A stretch of DNA of 64,000 nucleotides from Enterococcus gilvus ATCC BAA-350 (GTDB lineage: Bacteria; Bacillota; Bacilli; Lactobacillales; Enterococcaceae), in NCBI RefSeq assembly GCF_000407545.1, contig NZ_ASWH01000002.1, positions 496,001 to 560,000 on the forward strand, written 5' to 3'. Each line of letters begins with the position of its first letter. Within the stretch, counting starts at the first letter, position 1. A model generated the notes under the pieces. That model did no database searches. It was not told the origin of the DNA and worked only from the letters and a program-made list of their open reading frames with translations. The position numbers were made by a program, and so were the translations under genes. Below, piece by piece: positions 28,662 through 36,706 of the stretch.

Positions 28662-29186
28662 TTACAGTTTATCTAATGCCAAGTTCAACTGCAAAACATT
28701 GACATAATGACGGTCAGAAAACCAGTCCTTTTGACTGTTTTCTTCTATTATAGTACGAATGCTCTGCTGACTCACCTTTCGTTCTTTGGAGATTCGGGAA
28801 ACTTGGAATTCCGCCGCCTCTAGACTGATATTCGGATCGACGCCGCTGGCTGAAGCCGTTACGAGATCATTTGGAACGTTCTTTTCTGTCGGATTTTTTG
28901 CCAGCTCTACTTTTGTCCGTGCGTCGACTAAGTTCTTTTGCTCAGAAGAAACGGGAGACAATTGACTGACTTTTTCACTGCGGCCAGAAAAATACTGGGC
29001 TTGCTTGAATTCTTGACCAATGAGTGTTGAGCCGACCACTTGGTTGTTCCTTGTAACTTGACTGCCATTCGCCTGGTCTGAAAAAAACAATTGGCCGATC
29101 CCAGTAACAGCCGCCGTATAGAGCCCTCCAAAAACAATCACACTCAGCAGAAGAAAACGCAGACTGCCTAAAATACTCTTTTTCAT
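28662..29186 (-). CDS. kdpC: KdpC potassium-transporting ATPase subunit
   Basis: KdpC is the single-helix subunit that stabilises the KdpFABC pump and raises its ATP affinity. The 174-residue protein begins with a membrane helix (residues about 9-31) and has the family motifs GSTLIGQEF, YFSGRS, ASASGVDPNIS and a C-terminal VNVLQLNLAL. It is slightly shorter than the Escherichia coli protein (about 190). It starts 16 bp after kdpB with AAGGAG upstream. Confidence 0.92.
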   Translation of the reverse strand: MKKSILGSLRFLLLSVIVFGGLYTAAVTGIGQLFFSDQANGSQVTRNNQVVGSTLIGQEFKQAQYFSGRSEKVSQLSPVSSEQKNLVDARTKVELAKNPTEKNVPNDLVTASASGVDPNISLEAAEFQVSRISKERKVSQQSIRTIIEENSQKDWFSDRHYVNVLQLNLALDKL

Positions 29187-29202
29187 TGTACTTGCTCCTT
29201 CG

Positions 29203-31233
29203 TTATAAAATGATCAGTGAAAGAATCACATCGATTAGTTTGATAAAAATAAATGGCGCGATGATCCCACCTAGCCCGTAGACGAGTAGATTGTGCCGCA
29301 AGATTTGACTCGCCGGCTTTTCTTGATACTTCACGCCTTTTAGTGCCAGTGGGATCAGCGCGACGATCACTACTGCATTGTAGATAACTGCGGATAAAAT
29401 CGCCGTCAAGGGACTGCCTAATGCCATGACATTCAACCGATCCAGTTGCGGATAGATGCTATAAAATAACACGGGTATCACCGCGAAATACTTGGCGATA
29501 TCGTTGGCAATACTAAACGTGGTCAAGGCGCCCCGCGTCATTAACAATTGCTTCCCGATTTGAACGACCTGCAGCAGCTTCGTGGGGCTTGAATCTAAGT
29601 CGATCATATTCCCGGCTTCCTTGGCGGCCTGCGTCCCAGTGTTCATCGCCATCGCCACATCCGCTTGCGCCAGTGCCGGCGCATCGTTGGTCCCATCTCC
29701 TGTCATGGCGACAAGGTGTCCCTTTTCTTGGTACTCACGAATCAGATCCATCTTGTTCTCTGGCGTTGCTTCTGCCAGAAAATCATCCACACCAGCCTCC
29801 GCGGCGATCGCAGCAGCCGTCAAAGGATTATCTCCGGTGATCATAATGGTTTTGATGCCCATTTTACGCATATCGCCAAATTTTTCTTTGACGCCATTTT
29901 TTACGATGTCCTTCAAGTAGACGACACCCATCACCCGATTATTTTTCACCACTACTAGTGGCGTTCCCCCTGATCGCGCGATCTTATCAACGATCTCATC
30001 ACATTCAGCGGGGTAGCTTTCGCCGTTGGCCTGCACGTATTTTTTCATGGTATCCGCCGCACCTTTGCGAATCACATCTCCGCGGTAATCAATGCCGCTC
30101 ATCCGTGTCTTCGCACTGAAATCAATAAATTTCACTTCAGACTGCTGGAACGCTCTTTCCCGTAGATTGAATCGCTCTTTGGCTAGGATCACAATGCTTC
30201 GTCCTTCTGCCGTTTCATCTGCCAAGGAGGACAACTGCGCAGCGTCTGCAAGCTGTTCTTCACTGACACCATGGACGGGGATGAATTCACTGGCACGTCG
30301 ATTGCCCAGTGTAATGGTTCCTGTTTTATCCAATAAAAGAACATCGACGTCCCCCGCCGCCTCAATGGCACGACCGCTCATAGCAATCACATTTTCCTTT
30401 GTCAAACGGCTCATGCCAGCGATCCCAATAGAGGAAATCAAGGCGCCGATCGTCGTTGGTGCCAGACAGATCAATAACGCGATCACGATGATCATTGATA
30501 GCGCCTCTCCCTTTCCAGATAGCTGACTGCTAAAAGCCGTAAAGGGAACTAATGTGATGGAGACGGTTAAGAAAATGATCGTCAGTGTGATCAGAAAAAT
30601 TTGCAGCCCGATCTCATTCGGCGTCTTTTTTCGTTGGGTGCCCTCCACCATCGCGATCATTTTGTCCAAAAACGATTGCCCATTTTCGGAAGTCACTCGA
30701 ATCACCAAATAGTCAGAGACCACCGTTGTCCCACCAGTCACCGCACTTCTATCGCCGCCAGATTCACGAATAACAGGTGCCGATTCGCCGGTGATGGCAC
30801 TTTCATCAACAGAGGCTGCGCCTTCGATTACGTCACCGTCTGCGGGAATTTGTTCTCCGGCACGGACGTACACCAAGTCGCCGCGCTTCAAATCAGAGGA
30901 ACGAAGCTCGATAAAATTTTCGTCTTTAATATCTTCTAAGCGATTGATTTTGTAGGTCATGACTTCCTTCTTCGCTTCTTTCAAGCTATCCGCCTGCGCT
31001 TTTCCGCGCCCTTCGGCAACCGCTTCAGCAAAATTGGCAAAGAGCAAGGTCAACCAGAGAAAGAGTGTCACAGAGATGCTAAACCAAACCGGTACACGCA
31101 TGGGGTAAAAGCATAATACGGTCGTGATGATGGCGCCCAGATAGACGACAAACATCACCGGATTTTTAATTTGCTGGCGCGGGTCTAGTTTTTTGAAGGA
31201 CTGACCCACCGCCCATTGATAGATTTTCTTCAT
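29203..31233 (-). CDS. kdpB: KdpB catalytic subunit of potassium-transporting ATPase
   Basis: KdpB is the P-type ATPase subunit that drives high-affinity K+ uptake. The 676-residue protein shows TGESAPV near residue 157, the phosphorylation motif [11 protein letters not shown] near residue 303, the ATP-site KGAAD segment, TGDNPLTA and [15 protein letters not shown]. The phosphorylated aspartate and hinge are intact. It is placed between kdpA (15 bp) and kdpC (16 bp), so subunits are made in fixed order. Confidence 0.95.
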   Translation of the reverse strand: MKKIYQWAVGQSFKKLDPRQQIKNPVMFVVYLGAIITTVLCFYPMRVPVWFSISVTLFLWLTLLFANFAEAVAEGRGKAQADSLKEAKKEVMTYKINRLEDIKDENFIELRSSDLKRGDLVYVRAGEQIPADGDVIEGAASVDESAITGESAPVIRESGGDRSAVTGGTTVVSDYLVIRVTSENGQSFLDKMIAMVEGTQRKKTPNEIGLQIFLITLTIIFLTVSITLVPFTAFSSQLSGKGEALSMIIVIALLICLAPTTIGALISSIGIAGMSRLTKENVIAMSGRAIEAAGDVDVLLLDKTGTITLGNRRASEFIPVHGVSEEQLADAAQLSSLADETAEGRSIVILAKERFNLRERAFQQSEVKFIDFSAKTRMSGIDYRGDVIRKGAADTMKKYVQANGESYPAECDEIVDKIARSGGTPLVVVKNNRVMGVVYLKDIVKNGVKEKFGDMRKMGIKTIMITGDNPLTAAAIAAEAGVDDFLAEATPENKMDLIREYQEKGHLVAMTGDGTNDAPALAQADVAMAMNTGTQAAKEAGNMIDLDSSPTKLLQVVQIGKQLLMTRGALTTFSIANDIAKYFAVIPVLFYSIYPQLDRLNVMALGSPLTAILSAVIYNAVVIVALIPLALKGVKYQEKPASQILRHNLLVYGLGGIIAPFIFIKLIDVILSLIIL

Positions 31234-31248
31234 TTTTATTCACTCCAT

Positions 31249-32925
31249 CTAGTTCAGTGTAAAAAATTCTGCGATCGGTCCAAGGGCCAAAGCGGGTAAA
31301 AAGCTTAACGAACCGATCACTAAAATAACAATAATCAGCATTGAGACAAAGGTTGGGCTGACCGTCGACAAGGTTCCAGAGCTCAAGGCGGCTTTCTTTT
31401 TGCCTCCCATGTTTTCAGCCAAGAACAAGATCGCGACGATCGGCAGATATCTTGAGACAGTCATCAATACGCTCCCCAAACCGTTTAAAAATGGGGTGTC
31501 CGCGGTTAACCCACCAAAGGCACTACCATTGTTATTAGCTAAAGAGGTCGCAGCGTAAAGTAATTCACTGAATGCATGCGGGCCGCGATTGGTAAGCCAG
31601 CTCATGACCTCAGGATGCAGGACTAGGGCCATCGCCCCGAAAAGCGTCAGCATCAGAGGTGTTAAAATAACTAAACTCGCCATTTTTATATCAAAGGCTT
31701 CGATTTTCTTTCCTAAATATTCTGGCGTCCGTCCCACAAGTAGTCCAGCGATAAAAACAGCAAGCAACAGAAACGCGAGCATGCCATAAAGACCGCTGCC
31801 GGCACCGCCGAAGATGATCTCTCCTAACTGCATCAAGAACATTGGGATAGCGCCCCCCAATGGTGTGAAGCTGTCTAGCATCGCATTGACCGAGCCATTG
31901 GAGGCGGCAGTCGTTGCGACGGACCACAAGCTGGACCAGCCGACACCGAAGCGTACCTCTTTTCCTTCCATATTGGCCGAGCCAAGAACCCGCGCAAATT
32001 CTGGTCCATAGTATTCACTCATCGCGACACCGATAAACGCAAGTAACAGGAAGAACAAGGAAACGACCATGATCGTCCGCCCCTGCTTCCAATCCTTCAC
32101 CCAGAAGCCAAAAGTAAAAATCAAGGCGGCTGGAATCAATAGGATCGCGATCGTTTCTAAAAAGTTTGAGAAAATCGTCGGATTCTCAAAGGGATAGGCG
32201 GAGTTGGCTCCGAAGAAACCGCCGCCATTGGTCCCAAGCTGCTTGATCGCCACTTGACTAGCCACCGGTCCTAAGTGTAACCACGAGCTTCCTCCCTCTA
32301 GCCCATGATAAGAAAAGCCTGATCGAAAGGACTGAACCGTTCCCTGTGAAATAAGCAACACGGCGAAAACGATCGCCAACGGAAGCAAAATATACACCAA
32401 GCTGCGAGTCAAATCCTGCCAAAAATTTCCTAACGCTTTCTTTTTCACCTGCGAGATTCCTCGCAACAGCGCCACTAAAACGGAAATACCCACACCTGCC
32501 GAAACAAAGTTTTGTACAGTCAATCCAAACATTTGAGACGTGTTCGACAAAGTCGTCTCACCTGCATAGGCCTGCCAGTTCGTGTTCGTCACAAAACTTA
32601 CAGCCGTGTTGATGGCCAAGGGAAATGAAAGATTTTTTACCGCTGCACCCCCCGGCAAAAAGTGCTGCGTCATCAATAGAACCGTCAGTAACACCACCGA
32701 GAAAAAACTAAGCAGTAAAATAGTCATCGCGTAGCGCTTGGCGGACATTTCCTTTTTGCTGATGGGGCCGATCACCTTATAAAACATTCTCTCGATCGGC
32801 TGCAGAAACCGCACGCCTTTTGGGATCGCGCCCTGCATGATCTCCTTGATGTACCAGCCCAGCGGCACCGCTAATAGTAATAAAACAAACAAGAAAAATA
32901 GTCCTTGATAGATGATGCTGCTCAT
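31249..32925 (-). CDS. kdpA: KdpA potassium-binding subunit
   Basis: KdpA is the channel-like subunit with the K+ selectivity filter. The 558-residue protein has about ten hydrophobic helices and four filter-like segments; TNGGGFFGANSAYPFENPT and SLANNNGSAFGGL are recognisable conserved loops. Its ATG overlaps the kdpF stop (ATGA), which implies coupled translation. Length matches the family. Confidence 0.95.
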   Translation of the reverse strand: MSSIIYQGLFFLFVLLLLAVPLGWYIKEIMQGAIPKGVRFLQPIERMFYKVIGPISKKEMSAKRYAMTILLLSFFSVVLLTVLLMTQHFLPGGAAVKNLSFPLAINTAVSFVTNTNWQAYAGETTLSNTSQMFGLTVQNFVSAGVGISVLVALLRGISQVKKKALGNFWQDLTRSLVYILLPLAIVFAVLLISQGTVQSFRSGFSYHGLEGGSSWLHLGPVASQVAIKQLGTNGGGFFGANSAYPFENPTIFSNFLETIAILLIPAALIFTFGFWVKDWKQGRTIMVVSLFFLLLAFIGVAMSEYYGPEFARVLGSANMEGKEVRFGVGWSSLWSVATTAASNGSVNAMLDSFTPLGGAIPMFLMQLGEIIFGGAGSGLYGMLAFLLLAVFIAGLLVGRTPEYLGKKIEAFDIKMASLVILTPLMLTLFGAMALVLHPEVMSWLTNRGPHAFSELLYAATSLANNNGSAFGGLTADTPFLNGLGSVLMTVSRYLPIVAILFLAENMGGKKKAALSSGTLSTVSPTFVSMLIIVILVIGSLSFLPALALGPIAEFFTLN

Positions 32926-33002
32926 AACTCTTCCCCCTTAAATAAAAACCAGAAAAGATAGATCATGACTAGAAGTCCGATAATTCCTAAAATAATCGTC
33001 AT
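32922..33002 (-). CDS. kdpF: KdpF small subunit of the potassium pump
   Basis: This 26-codon frame starts at an ATG (33002) with AAAAGGAG upstream and its TGA overlaps the kdpA ATG. The peptide is one hydrophobic helix: MTIILGIIGLLV followed by an aromatic stretch and a short charged end KGEEL. Size, position directly before kdpA and a single membrane span are exactly those of KdpF, which stabilises the KdpABC complex in the membrane. It is too short for most gene finders. Confidence 0.9.
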   Translation of the reverse strand: MTIILGIIGLLVMIYLFWFLFKGEEL

Positions 33003-33108
33003 TTCATTTCGCTCCTTTTACCCCCGCTTATTAAATCAAGGGGCCTTTGTTTACCCTCTAAGCATAAAAAAAAAGACCTAAAGATAGTGTGAAACTTGAT
33101 GCCATTTC

Positions 33109-33126
33109 TTTACACGATCTTTATAC
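33109..33126 (-). promoter_or_regulatory. candidate KdpE operator upstream of kdpF
   Basis: The plus strand reads TTTACAC, GATC, TTTATAC: two direct heptamers with a 4-bp spacer, giving an 11-bp repeat. The E. coli KdpE site, as I recall it, is TTTATAC, TTTT, TTTACAC, the same two heptamers with the same spacing in the other order. It lies about 107 bp before the kdpF start. I cannot place the -35/-10 boxes with confidence. Confidence 0.55.
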
Positions 33127-33160
33127 GGTCTTCGAGGGAGTTAAAACATGGAAAACGCAA

Positions 33161-33200
33161 AAAAAACAAGGTACGAATGTGTCGCACCTTGTTTTTGTTT
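33161..33200 (-). terminator. terminator after the MFS transporter
   Basis: AACAAGGT and ACCTTGTT pair around a 13-nt loop and are flanked by A-runs and T-runs on both sides, so the hairpin can stop transcripts in either direction. Confidence 0.75.
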
Positions 33201-33211
33201 CTATTTACCAG

Positions 33212-34468
33212 CTACTTTTTCACTGGATTCAGGTCACTTTCTTTGGTTTCTTTAAACAGCCAATAACAGACGCCTGAGATCAGGAGAACCAGCACGCTGA
33301 TCAGCAGGACAGGGATAAATACGCTCGCCGCTGAATTTCTAAAAATGAGGCCCATCAATAATTGCCCTAATGGCACCGCGCATTGGGCGACGGCCACGAT
33401 GGTCGCCATGACCTTTCCTAAATTTTCCCTCGGCGTGATTCGTTGGACCAGCGTGATCAAGTAGATCGAAATGGCACTGGCCATCATTCCGATAATGATT
33501 TCCATAATCAGTACAAGGAAGAAGCCGACCGTTGCGTTGGTCATACTCAGTAGAATATTGGTCACTAGCAGGACGATCCCGGAATACGTAAAGACGCGGT
33601 AAAAATTACTAAACGTAACGTTCTTCGTTAAGGGTCCTGCGAAGATGGCTCCAAGAATACTAGCCAAACTAAATACGCCCATCCCAACGCCGTACATTGT
33701 GTCATTCACCTGTAAGGTCATTCGTAAAATAACAGGAAGTCCTACTATAAAGAAAGACGTCAAAACAAAATTCACTGCGGCTGCGATGAGGATCGACTTA
33801 AAGATCACTTGATTGTTCTTGACTTCCTTGAAGCCGTCCTTTAAATCGTCCGTCAAAATCTGCATCACGGTCCCTGAAGAGCTCTCGCGTTTTTCGAAAG
33901 GAATCTTCAAAAAGCTTTCGATAATCGCTGCGATCACGAAGAACACGACACTGCTGGCGACCAATAGTTTCGCGCCCATTAATCCGTAGAAGATCCCGCC
34001 AATGATCGGTGCAACAACGTTTGACAATTGCAGAATCCCATTTGATAGCCCGTTGATTTTTTCCAGCTCACTTTCTTCTACTAATAGAGGAATACTCGCG
34101 CCCACCACCGGTGTATCAAAGCTGCCAATGATCGCGAGAATAAAAATGAGCAGACCGATGCCAAAAATTGATTGAGAGGTCCCAACAACTAAAAATAACA
34201 ATGCTGCGATGATCGCATTGCACACATCCATCAATACCATCAGCACTTTACGGTCATACCGGTCAGCGATCGCTCCGCCTATTGGCGCAAACAAGACCGG
34301 AATACTTGAGATAGCCAAGACAGTGGCGAAAATATCCGCCCGTCCTGTAATATCTAATACAAATAACGACAGTGCAAATCTCAGGATCGCACCCCCGAAC
34401 ACTGAAATGACTTGCCCCAACATCAAATAACTAATATTTCTTCGATTTCCCTTCACAACGTTTCCCAC
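33212..34468 (-). CDS. MFS transporter, enterobactin-exporter/MefA-like family
   Basis: The 418-residue membrane protein has about twelve hydrophobic segments. It shows the MFS loop GGAIADRYDRKVLM, SFDTPVVGASIPLLV for helix 4-5 and EKINGLSNGILQLSNVVAPIIGG, a pattern of the MFS_3 group that contains enterobactin exporters and Mef macrolide pumps. The function is probably export of a small molecule; the substrate is unknown. It is transcribed toward kdp with its own terminator and has no linked regulator. Confidence 0.8.
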   Translation of the reverse strand: MGNVVKGNRRNISYLMLGQVISVFGGAILRFALSLFVLDITGRADIFATVLAISSIPVLFAPIGGAIADRYDRKVLMVLMDVCNAIIAALLFLVVGTSQSIFGIGLLIFILAIIGSFDTPVVGASIPLLVEESELEKINGLSNGILQLSNVVAPIIGGIFYGLMGAKLLVASSVVFFVIAAIIESFLKIPFEKRESSSGTVMQILTDDLKDGFKEVKNNQVIFKSILIAAAVNFVLTSFFIVGLPVILRMTLQVNDTMYGVGMGVFSLASILGAIFAGPLTKNVTFSNFYRVFTYSGIVLLVTNILLSMTNATVGFFLVLIMEIIIGMMASAISIYLITLVQRITPRENLGKVMATIVAVAQCAVPLGQLLMGLIFRNSAASVFIPVLLISVLVLLISGVCYWLFKETKESDLNPVKK

Positions 34469-34557
34469 TCCCTCATATTGAATACATTCAGCTTAACGAA
34501 TTCTTAATATAAGGGCATCCGCCTAAAGTCTCATTCCCTTCTCACACTTTAGTATCT

Positions 34558-35328
34558 TTAAGGAAGCAAATGATAGTGCTTCAGACCTTCGAGTACGCCT
34601 TTTTCTGTTTTGGCGACATAGGTTGCTTGTTGTTTTAATGCCGATGACCCTTGCTTCATGGCGACGCTGTAATCCGCCAGTTCAAACATACTGTGGTCAT
34701 TCATTTGATCGCCAAAAGCATAAATTTCCAGCTCCGTGCTAGACAGCTCCTTTAGCAGGCGTTGAATCGCAGTTCCCTTTGAGACCTTTTTTGGCAGCAC
34801 ATCGATCGCCAATGGGGCAAATCGGACAACGTCTGCTAGGTGTTTGATTTTTGGGTAAATGCGTTCTTCTGCTTCCTCACTTAAATACAGATTCATAAAA
34901 TTGACGAAGTTTTGTTGATAGAACCTCGGCGCAATGGGAACATCCGTGATCCCCATGTAGGACACGTGCGCCTCCACCACCTCCGAAAGCTGGCTCACCG
35001 CAAATCCCTTTTGATTAAAATAACCGGCGGCAATCTGATTCTCACTTGCAATCGCCAAAATAGCCTCTATTTCCTGTGGGGTAAATCCCACGTTTTGAAG
35101 GATTTTCTCTCCGAAACGAATAAAGCAGCCATTGGATAAAATATAGTGTTCTACCTTCAGTAGATCCAGCAGCTCTGCGACTTCATAATAGCTGCGTCCA
35201 GTCGCGATAATCGGCAGAACCTCGGTTTTTCTCAACACCTCAAAAGCCGTTAAGACCTCTGGCTCCACTTGCAGACTTCCTCCTGAACATAACGTCCCGT
35301 CTAAATCAAAAAATACTACTTTCTTCAT
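34558..35328 (-). CDS. Cof-type HAD phosphatase (copy 1)
   Basis: The 256-residue protein is a Cof/HAD-IIB sugar-phosphate-type phosphatase. Motif I is FFDLDGTLCSGG with both aspartates, motif II IATGRS, motif III the lysine in KVSKGTA, and motif IV FGDQMNDHSMF. It is strongly similar along its whole length to the neighbouring gene at 35585-36355 (shared IPIAPRFYQ, NFMNLY, YVAK.EKGVLEGLKHY). It is preceded by a structured leader with a terminator, so its expression seems to be controlled separately from copy 2. The substrate is unknown. Confidence 0.87.
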   Translation of the reverse strand: MKKVVFFDLDGTLCSGGSLQVEPEVLTAFEVLRKTEVLPIIATGRSYYEVAELLDLLKVEHYILSNGCFIRFGEKILQNVGFTPQEIEAILAIASENQIAAGYFNQKGFAVSQLSEVVEAHVSYMGITDVPIAPRFYQQNFVNFMNLYLSEEAEERIYPKIKHLADVVRFAPLAIDVLPKKVSKGTAIQRLLKELSSTELEIYAFGDQMNDHSMFELADYSVAMKQGSSALKQQATYVAKTEKGVLEGLKHYHLLP

Positions 35329-35390
35329 ATCCCTCTCGTCCCTCCAAAATAAATTTGTCGTAGTTGGATGCCTAGACGAGTCGTCAACAC

Positions 35391-35543
35391 AAAAAAAAGG
35401 AGAAACGTCAGTGCATCACAAATACACTGAACCTTTCCCCTCGGATTTTTTATATCAATAGGTGCCTTTTACATTGGTAAAAGATGAAGCCCTCGGTCGC
35501 AGTCCTCGCTTGAGCGGAACCCTAGCTCCAATTTTCCAGTTCA
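35391..35543 (-). promoter_or_regulatory. structured leader with terminator, ykkC-class riboswitch-like
   Basis: On the minus strand the leader reads CTAGGGTTCCG (35525-35515), a small hairpin, then GACTGCGACCGAGGGC (35504-35489), a CTTTTAC/GTAAAAG hairpin and GGCAC. CTAGGGTTCCG and GACTG..CCGAG resemble the conserved core of the ykkC family (guanidine-I, PRPP, ppGpp riboswitches) as I recall it. A terminator follows: GGGGAAAGGTTCAGTG against CACTGACGTTTCTCC, then eight T (35440-35391). TGAACT (35543-35538) can pair with GGTTCA (35433-35428), which is part of the terminator stem, so the two folds exclude each other. The leader precedes copy 1 of the HAD gene. Riboswitch identity is tentative; the terminator is clear. 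Confidence 0.5.
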
Positions 35544-35584
35544 CTAAGAAGCATACCATAGAAGCCGTAAACGTCGCAATTTTT

Positions 35585-36355
35585 CTACGAGATCAAGCCG
35601 TAATGTTTCAATCCTTCGATCACGCCTTGCTCAGATTTCGCAATGTAGGTTGCTTGTTGTTTTAAGCCCTCCGTCGCTTGCTTCATGGCGACGCTATGAT
35701 CCACTAATTGGAACATCGTCAGGTCATTGTCGTTATCTCCAAAGGCATAGGTCACTGATTCTGAGGTGGCGCAGTGATCTAAGACTTTCTTGATCGCCGT
35801 TCCCTTAGAACTATTTTTTGGCAAAAGGCTGACCGCTAAAGGAGAGAAGCGAATACGATCAGCTATCCTCTCTAGTTTTCCCGTCACTTGATCTTCTTTT
35901 TTACTGTCCATATACAGGTTCATAAAATTGACAGGCTGCGTTTGATAAAACGTTGGAGCGATCGGAACATTTTTCTGACCTAGAAGAGCGCCATGTTCGG
36001 TTACTTCTTCTGTCATTTCTGTGACAGCATACCCTTGCTGGTTAAAATAACCGGCGGCGACACCCATTTCAGCCGCGACCGAAAGAATCGCTTCAATTTC
36101 AGACGAAGAAAACGTCTCGTTCACGATCTCCTTTCCATTAAAAAAAGCGTAACACCCATCTGATAAAATATAATCGTTGACCTGCAATGCCTGCAAAATA
36201 GGTTTGACTTCATAATAGCTGCGCCCTGTCGCGATGACCGGCTGGACACCCGTTTCTCGCAAGTGCTCAATGGCTTCGATTATTTCTGTCTCCAGCTCCA
36301 AACCGTAGCCTCGACACAAGGTCCCGTCCAAGTCAAAAAAAATCCTTTTTTTCAT
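35585..36355 (-). CDS. Cof-type HAD phosphatase (copy 2)
   Basis: From the ATG at 36355 (AGAGGATG upstream) the protein is 256 residues. It has motif I FFDLDGTLCRGYG, motif II IATGRS, the motif III lysine in NSSKGTA, and motif IV FGDNDNDLTMF. Its similarity to copy 1 over the full length shows a tandem duplication. It belongs to the HAD-IIB/Cof group acting on small phosphorylated metabolites. It may be transcribed through the leader into copy 1 or independently. Confidence 0.87.
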   Translation of the reverse strand: MKKRIFFDLDGTLCRGYGLELETEIIEAIEHLRETGVQPVIATGRSYYEVKPILQALQVNDYILSDGCYAFFNGKEIVNETFSSSEIEAILSVAAEMGVAAGYFNQQGYAVTEMTEEVTEHGALLGQKNVPIAPTFYQTQPVNFMNLYMDSKKEDQVTGKLERIADRIRFSPLAVSLLPKNSSKGTAIKKVLDHCATSESVTYAFGDNDNDLTMFQLVDHSVAMKQATEGLKQQATYIAKSEQGVIEGLKHYGLIS

Positions 36356-36424
36356 CCACTCATCCTCTCGCATTTTCTTACTCCTTCCATCAAAGGTATA
36401 ACGTTTTCATTGTTTCCGCAATAG

Positions 36425-36462
36425 GAAAACGGCCTAAAGCCCTGTCACTGCTCTAGGTCGTT
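36425..36462 (-). terminator. terminator after the adhesin gene
   Basis: On the minus strand ACGACCTAGAG pairs with CTTTAGGCCGTTTT around an 11-nt loop with one mismatch and runs into TTTTCC. It lies just after the TAA that would end the full-length adhesin. Confidence 0.7.
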
Positions 36463-36466
36463 CTTA

Positions 36467-36706
36467 TTAATGCTTTCGTTTTCTGTAATATAGAATTCCC
36501 GCGATTAACACGATTCCCACACCTGCGACAAGAAGCCACGGATTTCGTGTGTCATTTGTCTTCGGATAACTTCCGCTTGCTGTTTCGGAGGTCGTTGGTT
36601 TATTGGATGATTTGGGAACGTCGGGTGCTTTCGGCGATTCTGTGTTTACAAATTTTCCTAAATCTATGGTTGCCGGTTTGTTTTTTTCTGAAGAGGCAAT
36701 AGTAAA
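36467..36706 (-). pseudogene. detached C-terminal sorting module of the giant adhesin
   Basis: Reading on in the same frame past the TGA at 36707-36709 gives 79 more codons and then TAA at 36469-36467. They encode FTIASSEKNKPATIDLGKFV, which completes the last Cna_B repeat exactly as in its sister repeats, a Pro/Ser/Thr linker, the sorting motif YPKTN, a hydrophobic helix and the basic tail YYRKRKH. The conserved reading shows that the stop is a recent nonsense change, a readthrough codon or a sequence error. Confidence 0.85.

Noticed and set aside
33061-33200. A long leader or riboswitch for kdp (for example c-di-AMP ydaO class)
   Set aside because: I found no conserved ydaO core; only KdpE-like heptamers and the exporter's terminator are supported.
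36374-36424. cre site upstream of HAD copy 2 (ATGAAAACGTTATAC)
   Set aside because: It deviates from the consensus at the 3' end by a shifted base and two mismatches; too weak to report.
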